The position numbers were made by a program, and so were the translations under genes. The notes under the pieces were generated by a model, which was not told the origin of the DNA, made no database searches, and was given only the letters and a program-made list of their open reading frames with translations. Shown here in pieces: positions 14,756-22,404 of a DNA stretch of 64,000 nt. Within the stretch, counting starts at the first letter, position 1; the number at the start of each line of letters is the position of its first letter. The stretch comes from Actinomadura nitritigenes (GTDB lineage Bacteria; Actinomycetota; Actinomycetes; Streptosporangiales; Streptosporangiaceae), in assembly GCF_017573545.1 (NCBI RefSeq), contig NZ_JAGEOK010000007.1, positions 124,001 to 188,000 of the forward strand, read 5' to 3'.

Positions 14756-14799
14756 CGCGAAGGGGCCCCGGGAAGCGCGCTTCCCGGGGCCCCTTCGCG
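14756..14799. terminator. 44-bp perfect palindrome, terminator of glnII
   Basis: CGCGAAGGGGCCCCGGGAAG followed by CGCG and its exact complement. It is a 22-bp perfect arm pair without a true loop (about 18 bp after folding), placed 24 bases after the glnII stop. It could stop transcription in either direction. Confidence 0.8.
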
Positions 14800-14822
14800 T
14801 CGTGCGGCGGGCCGTGCGCCCG

Positions 14823-15836
14823 TCAGACCTGGCCGGCCTTCTCCAGCGCCGCGCAGCAGGTGCCGGTGATCAGCCGGGCCACCACGTACGGGTCGACGTT
14901 GGCGTTCGGGCGGCGGTCCTCGATGTAGCCCTTCTTGTCCACCTCGACCTGCCACGGGATGCGGACGGACGCGCCGCGGTTCGACACGCCGTAGCTGAAC
15001 TCGCTCCACGGCGCCGTCTCGTGCATGCCGGTCAGGCGGCGCTCGATGTCGGCGCCGTAGCCCTGCACGTGCTCCTGCGCGCGCTCGGCGAGCGCCTCGC
15101 AGGCGGTGATGATGGCGTCGTAGTTCTCGCGCATCGCCTTCGTCGAGAAGTTGGTGTGCGCGCCGGCGCCGTTCCAGTCGCCCTCGACCGGCTTCGGGTC
15201 GAGCGTCGCGGACACCTCGAACTCCTCGGCGATGCGGTAGAGCAGCCACCGCGCGATCCACATGTGGTCGCCGACCTCCAGCGGACCGGCCGGGCCGATC
15301 TGGAACTCCCACTGGCCGGGCATGACCTCGGCGTTGATGCCGGAGATCTTCAGGCCGGCGTCGAGGCAGGCGTCCATGTGCCGCTCGACGATCTCACGGC
15401 CGAACACCTCGTCTGCGCCGACACCGCAGTAGTAGAAGCCCTGCGGCGCCGGGAACCCGCGCTCGGGGAAGCCGAGCGGGCGGCCGTCCTTGAAGAACGT
15501 GTACTCCTGCTCGATGCCGTACCAGGAGTCCTGCTCGGCGTACTGCTCGGCGACGGGCCGCAGCTCGGCGCGCGTGTTCGTCTTGTGCGGCGTCCCGTCG
15601 ACGAGGAACACCTCGCACAGGACGAGCTTGTGGTCGCCGCCGCGGAGCGGGTCGGGGCAGGAGAACACCGGCTTGAGCACGCAGTCCGAGCGGTCCCCCG
15701 GGGCCTGGTTCGTGCTGGAGCCGTCGAAGCCCCAGTCCGGCAGGTCGGCGCCGTCGGGGAGGATCCTGGTCTTGGACCGCAACCGAGCGGTGGGCTCGGT
15801 GCCGTCGATCCAGATGTACTCGGCCTTGTAGCTCAA
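14823..15836 (-). CDS. glnII: glutamine synthetase, type II (eukaryotic-like)
   Basis: A 337-residue GSII, the short eukaryotic-type enzyme that condenses glutamate and ammonia with ATP. Family marks are AEYIWIDGTEPTARLRSKTR, LPDWGFDGSSTNQAPGDRSD, YGIEQEYTFF, PGQWEFQIGP and GDWNGAGAHTNFSTKAMREN; the length is typical. Actinomycetes carry it beside GSI for growth at low nitrogen. The upstream region has a four-part GlnR-type box, and a 44-bp palindrome follows the gene, so it appears monocistronic. Confidence 0.95.
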   Translation of the reverse strand: MSYKAEYIWIDGTEPTARLRSKTRILPDGADLPDWGFDGSSTNQAPGDRSDCVLKPVFSCPDPLRGGDHKLVLCEVFLVDGTPHKTNTRAELRPVAEQYAEQDSWYGIEQEYTFFKDGRPLGFPERGFPAPQGFYYCGVGADEVFGREIVERHMDACLDAGLKISGINAEVMPGQWEFQIGPAGPLEVGDHMWIARWLLYRIAEEFEVSATLDPKPVEGDWNGAGAHTNFSTKAMRENYDAIITACEALAERAQEHVQGYGADIERRLTGMHETAPWSEFSYGVSNRGASVRIPWQVEVDKKGYIEDRRPNANVDPYVVARLITGTCCAALEKAGQV

Positions 15837-15904
15837 CGTCGGTCCCTTCGCTCACTGCCGGGCCTTGTGGGTTCCGCGGCAGCCATTACGCTGCCAACCA
15901 GCCA

Positions 15905-15942
15905 TTTCGCACCTGTTGCCCAAATGTGAACGCCGTGTAACA
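15905..15942 (-). promoter_or_regulatory. GlnR-type nitrogen box upstream of glnII
   Basis: On the minus strand the order is GTTAC-N6-TTCAC-N6-GCAAC-N6-GAAAT. This reproduces the spacing of the actinobacterial GlnR double box (gTnAC-N6-GaAAC repeated), with moderate base agreement. It lies about 70-105 bases before the glnII start. Confidence 0.6.
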
Positions 15943-16024
15943 CACCCGACCCATCGGCGAGACCCGCACCACATCCCGCAACGGCCACGCCGGCACTCGA
16001 ACGCCTAGGCGGCTTCCGTGCCGT

Positions 16025-17020
16025 TCACCGGGGCACCCGAGCCGCGAGCTCGCCCGCCGTCATCGAGCCGGGCTCCCGGCCCGACCGCGCGAAGTCGTTC
16101 GCCACGCGCAGCAGCGTCTCGTTCACCGGGGTCGCGACGCCGTGGAGCCGTCCGAGCAGCACGATCTCGCCGTTGAGGTAGTCCGCCTCGACCGACGCGC
16201 TGCCGCGCCGCAGGCTCTGCCAGGTCGAGCCGCCGGCGGGGTCGCCGCCCTCGACCGGCCGCACCTCGACCCGCCCGGACCGCAGCTCGCGCTGCTCCTC
16301 GTCGCCGGCCCGGTCGATCCCCGCCGCGTCCAGGACCTCGACGGCCTCCGCGCGCGCCCGCGCGATCAGCGCCGCCGCCTCGTCGCCGGCCGGCGAACCG
16401 CACACCGCCTCGACCGCGTTGGCGAGGTTCCCGAGCAACTTCGCGTACTTCCAGCGCATCACCTCTGACGTGACGGGCGCGAGGAAGTTCGCCTTCTCCA
16501 GTCCCTCGGCGATCCGGTGCGCCGCCTCGTCGGCGCCCGACGGGTAGCGTCCGAGGTTGAGCGCACCGGTGTACGGCGCGCAGCGGACGGTGACGGCCCC
16601 CGGCTCCAGGTAGCTCGCCGGAAGGAACACGCACATCCCGTAGACGCGGCGGAAGCGGCGCAACGCCAGCCGTTCCGCCTCCACGCCGTTCTGCGCGCAG
16701 ACCAGCGGCAGGCGCTCCGCCGCCGTCCCGCCGCCGGCGACCGGGCGGGGCGCCCACGCGTCCAGAGCCGCGATCGCGTCCTGGGTCTTCACCGCCAGCA
16801 CCAGCACGTCGTCCGGGGTCAGTTCGAGCGACTCCGGGCCGTCGACCACCGGGACCGGCAGGTCGAAGACGCCGTCCGGGCCGGTGAGCCGCAGCCCGCG
16901 GTCGCGCAGCGCCGCGTACTGGGCCCCGCGCGCGACCAGGACCGCGTCCTGCCCCGCCTGCCACAGACGGCCGCCGACCGCTCCGCCGATCGCCCCCGCG
17001 CCGATGATGACGTAACGCAT
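16025..17020 (-). CDS. 2-dehydropantoate 2-reductase family protein
   Basis: A 331-residue PanE/ApbA-type NADPH-dependent ketoreductase. The N-terminus MRYVIIGAGAIGGAVGGRLW is a Rossmann loop (GxGxxG); VLVLAVKTQD and LPLVCAQNGVEAERLAL are typical, with Lys in the MRWKYAKLLGNLANA helix as the likely catalytic residue. PanE reduces ketopantoate to pantoate for CoA, but this branch has many side substrates and no pan genes are near. Single gene with its own upstream gap. Confidence 0.8.
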   Translation of the reverse strand: MRYVIIGAGAIGGAVGGRLWQAGQDAVLVARGAQYAALRDRGLRLTGPDGVFDLPVPVVDGPESLELTPDDVLVLAVKTQDAIAALDAWAPRPVAGGGTAAERLPLVCAQNGVEAERLALRRFRRVYGMCVFLPASYLEPGAVTVRCAPYTGALNLGRYPSGADEAAHRIAEGLEKANFLAPVTSEVMRWKYAKLLGNLANAVEAVCGSPAGDEAAALIARARAEAVEVLDAAGIDRAGDEEQRELRSGRVEVRPVEGGDPAGGSTWQSLRRGSASVEADYLNGEIVLLGRLHGVATPVNETLLRVANDFARSGREPGSMTAGELAARVPR

Positions 17021-17110
17021 GCGAACCCCGCTCCACCTGGACGTCCGAGACCTTTCACACCTTATGTGCCAAGATCACCGGCTTTGCGCCCCGGACCGCG
17101 GGGGTCGGCG

Positions 17111-17560
17111 TCACGAGGTCCCGGCGGGCCAGTCCCAGCGGGGGACCTCGCGGAGGGGATGCAGTTCGTCGTCCGTGCCGGCGTGCGAGTTCTGCATGGC
17201 CACCCGGGTGCCGAACTCGACGTGCTCCAGCAGCGCCTGCCGGAACGGCGCGTCGCCGGGCATCCCCACGGTGTCGGCCGCCGCCATGTACAGCTCGACG
17301 AACCTGCGCCGCTGCTCCTCGGTGATCTTCAGGTGCCGGTGCACGTCGATGAGGTGGGCGAAGCCGCCCATCTCCCGCGAGAAGGTGTCGGGGCCGCCGA
17401 ACGTCTCGGCGGTGAAGGCCGTCAGATGGTCGACGTGCGTGGGACGCCCCTCTCCGAACAGCGGCTGCAGGAGCGGATCCGCCAGCAGCGACGCGTAGAA
17501 GACGTCCATGAACCGGTGCAGTCCTTCGTGACCGCCCGCATGCTCGTACAGGGTCCGCAT
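17111..17560 (-). CDS. glbO: group II truncated haemoglobin
   Basis: A 149-residue TrHbO-type globin. MRTLYEHAGGHEGLHRFMDV is the N-terminal helix region, HLIDVHRHLKITEEQRRRFV holds the proximal His region, and the WDWPAG tail is typical of actinobacterial versions. It binds oxygen and is linked to redox protection. ATG at 17560 was chosen over an upstream ATG because AGGCGGGATC precedes it and the family starts there. It is divergent from the SnoaL-like gene at 17716. Confidence 0.88.
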   Translation of the reverse strand: MRTLYEHAGGHEGLHRFMDVFYASLLADPLLQPLFGEGRPTHVDHLTAFTAETFGGPDTFSREMGGFAHLIDVHRHLKITEEQRRRFVELYMAAADTVGMPGDAPFRQALLEHVEFGTRVAMQNSHAGTDDELHPLREVPRWDWPAGTS

Positions 17561-17715
17561 GATCCCGCCTGGGCTCGCCGTGTCACGTACAAGCCGTTTA
17601 TCGCAGCCTCCGGACACCGTGTCCACCGCCTCGCCGCTTCCGGCCTCCGGGCGGACCCTCACAATCCGCCCGGCCGTCTTGTCGTAGAGGGGACGAACGA
17701 TGTGAGGAGAGGACC

Positions 17716-18171
17716 ATGACCGATCTGCAGGCCATTGCCGACCGCGTCGAGATCGAGGCGCTGCGCGGCGAGTTCACCGACGCGGCGATGATGCGCGACC
17801 GCGCCCGCTTCGCGTCGCTGTTCACCGAGGACGGCGCGCTGCGCATGCCCGACATCCCCGTCGAGCTGCTCGGCCGCGAGGAGATCCGTGCCGGGGGCGA
17901 GGCGCTCCAGGCCCGGTGGGACTTCTTCGTGCAGACCACGCACGCGGGCGTGATCGAGCTCGACGGCGACACCGCGACCGGCCGCACCTACATTCAGGAG
18001 CTCTTCCGCACCCTCGACGGCCTCGAAGGCCAGAACTTCGCCATCTACCACGACCGGTACCGGCGCACTCCGGACGGCTGGAAGTTCGCCGAGCGCGTCT
18101 ACGAGATCAGGTACCTCGACACCACTCCCCTGGCCGGTTCGGCGCCCCGACCCGCCGACCGACCCCACTAG
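17716..18171 (+). CDS. SnoaL-like / NTF2-fold protein
   Basis: A 151-residue single-domain protein with a strong GAGGAGAGG ribosome site. ALRGEFTDAAMMRDRARFAS and LFTEDGALRMP start the cone-shaped NTF2 fold, YHDRYRRTPDGWKFAERVYE ends it. Such proteins act as small cyclases, dehydratases or binding proteins. The next gene encodes a sigma factor with a SnoaL-type tail, but a gap with a possible Crp site separates them. Confidence 0.78.
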   Translation: MTDLQAIADRVEIEALRGEFTDAAMMRDRARFASLFTEDGALRMPDIPVELLGREEIRAGGEALQARWDFFVQTTHAGVIELDGDTATGRTYIQELFRTLDGLEGQNFAIYHDRYRRTPDGWKFAERVYEIRYLDTTPLAGSAPRPADRPH

Positions 18172-18192
18172 ACGCCCCGGGCCGACACCTCA

Positions 18193-18206
18193 GTGACGTA
18201 GGTCAC
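18193..18206. promoter_or_regulatory. possible Crp-type site
   Basis: GTGACGTAGGTCAC fits the actinobacterial Crp consensus GTG-N6-GNCAC and is a near-perfect dyad. It is 72 bases before the start of the ECF sigma gene. Confidence 0.4.
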
Positions 18207-18277
18207 AGCGTCGCCCCGCCGGATTCTCCTCCCGCGCACGGTCTTGACATCGACCGTCCCGCCCGGAGGAACCTGCG

Positions 18278-19240
18278 ATGCGACCTGACACGGAATTCGC
18301 CGCCCTGGCCGAGCCGTTCCGGCCGGAGCTGCTCGCCCACTGCTACCGGATGCTCGGCTCGATCCACGAGGCCGAGGACCTCGTCCAGGAGACCTACCTG
18401 CGCGCATGGCGCGCCTTCGACCGGTTCGAAGGCCGCTCCTCGCTGCGCCGCTGGCTGTACGCGATCGCCACCCGGACCTGCCTGACGGCGCTGGAGACGC
18501 GGCCGCGGTGGCCGGTGCCGTCCGGGCTGGGCGCCCCGTCCGACGACCACCGCACGGCCCTGGCGCCCGGCGAGCCGGCGGTGCCGTGGCTCCAGCCCGC
18601 CCCGGACGCGCTGCTGGGCGGCGACGACCCGGCGGCCGTCGTCGCCGGGCGGGCCGGAGTGCGGCTCGCCCTCATCGCCGCGCTCCAGTTCCTGCCCGCC
18701 CGGCAGCGCGCCGTGCTGACACTGCGGGACGTACTGGCGTTCCGCACCGCCGAGGTCGCCGAGATGCTCGGCACCACGGCCGCCGCCGTCGACGGCGCCC
18801 TCCGCCGCGCCCGCACCCGCCTCGCCGAGGCCGGACCGGTCGAGGAGGACCTCGCCGAGCCCGACGAGGACGCCCGCCGCGCCCTGCTCGACGACTATGT
18901 CGAGGCGTTCGCGCGAGCCGACCCGGCCGCGCTGATCGAGCTGCTGCGGGCCGACGTCGAGCTGGAGATGCCGCCGACCCCGACCTGGTTCACCGGGCGG
19001 GACGCGGTGCTGGGGTTCCTGTCCGGGCGCGTCATGCGGCGGGGCCTGTGGCACATGGTGCCGAGCCGCGCCAACGGCCAGCCCGCCTGCGTCGTCTACC
19101 GCCGCTCCGGCGCCGGCCGCTACGAGGCGTACGGCGTGCAGGTCCTCACCCTGATCGGGGCCCGCGTCGCCCGGATCACGTCCTTCAACGACCCGGGCCT
19201 CGTCCCGGCGTTCGGGCTCACCCCCACCCTCACCGGCTGA
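18278..19240 (+). CDS. ECF sigma factor with SnoaL-like C-terminal domain
   Basis: A 320-residue sigma-70 family protein. Region 2 is PELLAHCYRMLGSIHEAEDL through RWLYAIATRTCLTALE; region 4 is LPARQRAVLTLRDVLAFRTA with EVAEMLGTTAAAVDGALRRA. Residues 205-320 form an NTF2/SnoaL-like extension (DDYVEAFARADPAALIELLR, DVELEMPPTPTWFTGRDAVL). This architecture belongs to the SigJ/SigG type, where the tail modulates activity in place of an anti-sigma factor, and indeed none is seen here. SDR and DUF899 genes follow. Confidence 0.88.
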   Translation: MRPDTEFAALAEPFRPELLAHCYRMLGSIHEAEDLVQETYLRAWRAFDRFEGRSSLRRWLYAIATRTCLTALETRPRWPVPSGLGAPSDDHRTALAPGEPAVPWLQPAPDALLGGDDPAAVVAGRAGVRLALIAALQFLPARQRAVLTLRDVLAFRTAEVAEMLGTTAAAVDGALRRARTRLAEAGPVEEDLAEPDEDARRALLDDYVEAFARADPAALIELLRADVELEMPPTPTWFTGRDAVLGFLSGRVMRRGLWHMVPSRANGQPACVVYRRSGAGRYEAYGVQVLTLIGARVARITSFNDPGLVPAFGLTPTLTG

Positions 19241-19293
19241 CCGGCCGCGTCCGCGGCCGGGAGCACCCGAGAACACCTAAGGAGAGCGGCAGC

Positions 19294-20031
19294 ATGCCGA
19301 CCATCGCCGACAAGGCAGTACTGATCACAGGGTCCAACCGCGGAATCGGGCGGGCGCTGCTCGACGAGGCGCTGCGCAGGGGAGCGCGGCGCGTGTACGC
19401 CGGCGCGCGCGTCCCCCAGCGGCACACCGACGAGCGGGTCACGCCGCTGACGCTGGACGTGACGGACCCGGAGCAGGTCCGGAGGGCGGCCGAGGCCGTC
19501 GACTCGCTCGACCTCCTCATCAACAACGCGGGGATCGCGATGTACGACGACCTGACCGACCTGGCCGTTCTGGAGCAGCATTTCGCGGTCAACCTCTACG
19601 GCGCCCACCGCGTCATCGAGGCGTTCCTCCCCTTGCTGGCCGACGCCAAGGGAGCCATCGCCAACAACCTGTCGGTGAACGGCCTCGCCGCGTTCCCGCT
19701 GATCCCGGCCTACTCCATCTCCAAGGCCGCCGCGTTCTCCATGACGCAGTCGCTGCGGACCCTCCTCGCCCCGCAGGGGGTGACGGTGCACGCCGTCCTG
19801 ACGGGAATCGTGGACACCGACATGACGCGCGGGGTGGAGATGCCCAAGGCGTCGCCGGAGTCGGTCGCGCGCGCCGTCTTCGACGGTCTGGAGAAGGACG
19901 AGGAGGACATCTTCCCCGACCCGATGGCCGAGGCGATCGCCGCGGGCTGGCGCGGCGGCCCGGTCAAGGCCCTCGAACAGCGTTACGCCGACTTCGCGCG
20001 GGGGGTGTCCGCCGGCTCGCGAGACCGATGA
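19294..20031 (+). CDS. short-chain dehydrogenase/reductase
   Basis: A 245-residue classical SDR. LITGSNRGIGRALLDEA is the TGxxxGIG cofactor loop, LLINNAGIAM the NNAG motif, and YSISKAAAF the Tyr-x3-Lys pair with Ser in NLSVNGLAA. ribosome site AAGGAGAGC. It directly follows the ECF sigma gene and precedes a DUF899 gene, an order seen with SnoaL-tailed ECF sigma factors, so it is a probable member of that regulon. Substrate unknown. Confidence 0.88.
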   Translation: MPTIADKAVLITGSNRGIGRALLDEALRRGARRVYAGARVPQRHTDERVTPLTLDVTDPEQVRRAAEAVDSLDLLINNAGIAMYDDLTDLAVLEQHFAVNLYGAHRVIEAFLPLLADAKGAIANNLSVNGLAAFPLIPAYSISKAAAFSMTQSLRTLLAPQGVTVHAVLTGIVDTDMTRGVEMPKASPESVARAVFDGLEKDEEDIFPDPMAEAIAAGWRGGPVKALEQRYADFARGVSAGSRDR

Positions 20032-20090
20032 TTTCGGCGGACGGACGCGGTCTGCATGTACGGACGCCGGATCGAACCTCGGAGGGGATC

Positions 20091-20777
20091 ATGACCAGCA
20101 AGGCACTGCCGCCCGTCGTCGACGCGGAGACCTGGCGACGCCGCCTCGGCGAACTGCGCGCGCGAGAGAAGGCCGCGACCCGGGAACTGGACGCGATCGC
20201 CGCGCAGCGCCGCCGGATGCCGATGGTCGAGATGCCCGGGTACACCCTCGAGGGCGAGGAGGGCCCGGTCCGGCTGGCCGACGTCTTCGACGGCCGGCCC
20301 CAGCTGATCGTCTACAACCACATGTGGTTCCCGGGCAAGACCTGGCAGTGCCCGGGCTGCACGGGGTTCACGTCGCAGTTCACGCGGCTGGAGTTCCTGG
20401 ACGCCTACGACGCCCGGTTCGTCATCGTCACCCAGGGCCCGCTCGACGAGGCCCTCGCGTACAAGCGGCGGGTCGGCAACAGGATGACCTGGTACTCCAC
20501 GGCGAACAGCCCGTTCGGCACGGACGTCGGCGCCCCGCCCGGCGGCGGCTTCGCGGTCAACGTCTTCCTGCGCGACGGCGACACCGTCTACCGGACCTGG
20601 CACACCGACGGCCGCGGCACCGAGCAGCTCAGCCACACCTTCCCGCTGATCGACCTGCTGCCGTACGGGCGCCAGGAGGAGTGGCAGGACGTGCCCGAGG
20701 GCTGGCCGCAGTCCCCCACCTACAGCCGGTGGCCCGGCTCCAAGGACATCGCCGCCCTCTACGGCGAGGCCGAGTGA
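20091..20777 (+). CDS. DUF899 thioredoxin-like protein
   Basis: A 228-residue protein of the DUF899 family. After an N-terminal helix (AETWRRRLGELRAREKAATR) it has LVYNHMWFP-like VYNHMWFPGKTWQCPGCTGF, where a thioredoxin fold carries a C-P-G-C pair, and a later WYSTANSPFGTDVG. ATG at 20091 follows AGGGGATC; an upstream in-frame ATG overlaps the SDR gene and is less likely. Probably a redox or detoxification protein under the ECF sigma factor. Confidence 0.82.
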   Translation: MTSKALPPVVDAETWRRRLGELRAREKAATRELDAIAAQRRRMPMVEMPGYTLEGEEGPVRLADVFDGRPQLIVYNHMWFPGKTWQCPGCTGFTSQFTRLEFLDAYDARFVIVTQGPLDEALAYKRRVGNRMTWYSTANSPFGTDVGAPPGGGFAVNVFLRDGDTVYRTWHTDGRGTEQLSHTFPLIDLLPYGRQEEWQDVPEGWPQSPTYSRWPGSKDIAALYGEAE

Positions 20778-20791
20778 GGCACCGGGAAGGG

Positions 20792-20823
20792 CCGGTCCCG
20801 GCCGCGCAGGCGGCCGGGACCGG
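20792..20823. terminator. terminator between convergent genes
   Basis: Perfect 14-bp stem, CCGGTCCCGGCCGC with GCGGCCGGGACCGG, loop GCAG. It lies between the DUF899 gene and the convergent secreted-protein gene. Confidence 0.8.
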
Positions 20824-20829
20824 TGACGG

Positions 20830-21201
20830 TCAGTCGGCGCAGATCGCGTAAACGCTGATGCCGACGTCGTTGTACCCGATCTGGCGGCCGAGCGCGATCC
20901 AGCCGCGGCCGTCCTGCGTCGGGAACGACCCGACCAGGATGGCGCCGTTGCCCTGCGCCTCGCCGCCGCCCCCGAGGACGTGCTTGCTCCCCGGGCAGTA
21001 GAGGGTCCGTCGCTGGAAGTTGGGGACGTTGGCGTTCGGCAGAGTCACGATCTGGTAGCCCGCCGGGAGGGCGGCGACCCGCGACGCCTTCTCCCGCGCG
21101 GGGGCACCGGCGCTCTGGGCACTGGCGACGCCGGCGGAGGCCAGGCAGGTCGCCGTGGCGGTCACGGCCAGAGCCACGGCGGTGGTCTTCAAGGACGGCA
21201 T
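20830..21201 (-). CDS. small secreted protein
   Basis: A 123-residue exported protein with an AGGAGAGC ribosome site before ATG at 21201. Residues 1-28 (MPSLKTTAVALAVTATATCL) are a signal peptide with cleavage near ASA-Q. The mature part has two Cys (TLYCPGSKHVLGGGGEAQGN and the final YAICAD) that may form a disulphide. This pattern occurs in actinobacterial secreted proteins of unknown function. Confidence 0.65.
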   Translation of the reverse strand: MPSLKTTAVALAVTATATCLASAGVASAQSAGAPAREKASRVAALPAGYQIVTLPNANVPNFQRRTLYCPGSKHVLGGGGEAQGNGAILVGSFPTQDGRGWIALGRQIGYNDVGISVYAICAD

Positions 21202-21516
21202 GTGCTCTCCTTCTATGGTGATCTCCCGCACCGCACCGGGGGACGGCGGGGAGCCGAGAATTTCGAACACGTTGAGTGTCACTAGAAGCACACGGAGTAT
21301 CCAGAGCGATCTGTGCGCAACTGATAACGGAGAGTATCGGAACTGGATTACGGAGGGTGTCTATCAGTGCAGGATCCCCGTCACCTGCCGTAATGGCCGG
21401 CAGAGGGAATGGCGCCTGGCCTCGTTCGGCCATCCGGTTGCGGCCCCCGGTCCCGCAGAGGAAGCGAGCTCAGCGTCGGCGTGCCGCGTCCCGTGGAGCG
21501 GGCACGCGACCATGCG
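21202..21516. other. 315-bp non-coding gap
   Basis: Nothing convincing is coded here. The part from about 21255 to 21380 is clearly lower in GC than the surroundings and probably holds the promoter of the secreted-protein gene. A weak dyad (GCGTGCC ... GGCACGC, 21479-21507) follows the DUF1877 gene. Confidence 0.5.
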
Positions 21517-22014
21517 TCACGCCCACACCGCCTTGACCACGGCGTGGCCTGCCGAAGCCGCCCGCTCGTAGAACCCCCGCAGGTGGCCGTGATGGCCGAG
21601 GAACTCTTCCCTGGCCTGCGCCTCGTCCTGGCAGATGCCACTGATCGCGGCACCCGCGACGTCCCACAGATCGTCGAAGGAAACGGTCGCGAGGAAATCC
21701 GCGGCCTGGGACACCCCGGGCGGCTCCAGAATCATCAGAGGCGGGTCGGAAGGATCGGCGCCGGCACCGTGCGGCACGGGACGGCCACCGTAGATCGGCA
21801 GCGTCCAGGACTCGCCGGCGTCCGCATGGAGGAGATCGGCTGCGGCGTAGAGGTCGTTGACGGAGTTCCAGACCTTGTCGATCGAGCCGGCGATGCCCGC
21901 CGCGTACTCGTCGGGATGGTCGTCCCAAGCCTCGGACATGAACGCCGCAAGCCAGGTGTGGTCGTCCCGGATCTCGGCCTCCGCGACGGCCCGAAAGTGC
22001 AGGTGCATGCTCAC
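21517..22014 (-). CDS. DUF1877 family protein
   Basis: A 165-residue YfbM-like protein. MSMHLHFRAVAEAEI, then VWNSVNDLYAAADLLHADAG, the GGRPVPHGAG turn and YERAASAGHAVVKAVW are the family steps. Function unknown; members are soluble and often near toxin- or SUKH-type genes. It stands alone here, with a tRNA-Val downstream of its promoter side. Confidence 0.75.
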   Translation of the reverse strand: MSMHLHFRAVAEAEIRDDHTWLAAFMSEAWDDHPDEYAAGIAGSIDKVWNSVNDLYAAADLLHADAGESWTLPIYGGRPVPHGAGADPSDPPLMILEPPGVSQAADFLATVSFDDLWDVAGAAISGICQDEAQAREEFLGHHGHLRGFYERAASAGHAVVKAVWA

Positions 22015-22178
22015 TGCGACGAGTCCCCCCGGTCAGGCAGCCCGCCTGTCGGGCCGAGCGGACAGAAGCTACTGGACGGCACCGACGACGAGCCACCCTC
22101 CCCCAGAACGAGAACCCGGATGACGACGCGACCGCAGGAGAACTCGCGCGCGTCGGCCAATGGCACGCCAATGGCGCG

Positions 22179-22211
22179 AAGACCCCGTTCCTTGATCAGG
22201 GACGGGGTCTT
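22179..22211. terminator. terminator hairpin next to tRNA-Val
   Basis: Stem AAGACCCCGT / ACGGGGTCTT (10 bp) with a 13-base loop and a TTTT run on the plus side. It begins 6 bases beyond the 3' end of the minus-strand tRNA. Confidence 0.65.
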
Positions 22212-22216
22212 TTGGC

Positions 22217-22291
22217 TGGTGGGCGCGGACGGTTTCGAACCGCCGACTCCTCGCTTGTAAGGCGAGTGCTCTACCCCTGAGCTACGCGCCC
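22217..22291 (-). tRNA. tRNA-Val (UAC)
   Basis: A full cloverleaf on the minus strand: acceptor GGGCGCG/CGCGCCC, D-arm GCTCAGGGGTAGAGC, anticodon arm CTCGC-CTTACAA-GCGAG with anticodon TAC, T-arm GGCGG-TTCGAAA-CCGTC and an encoded CCA end. Confidence 0.95.
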
Positions 22292-22404
22292 GCGTGCTCG
22301 TGACCGGGAAAGCGTACCCGGTTCGGCGGGACGATCGCGAAACGGTGCGGTGGATGCGGACGCCCGTGACCTCGGGGGAGGCGGCGGGGCCGGGGCGGCG
22401 CGGT

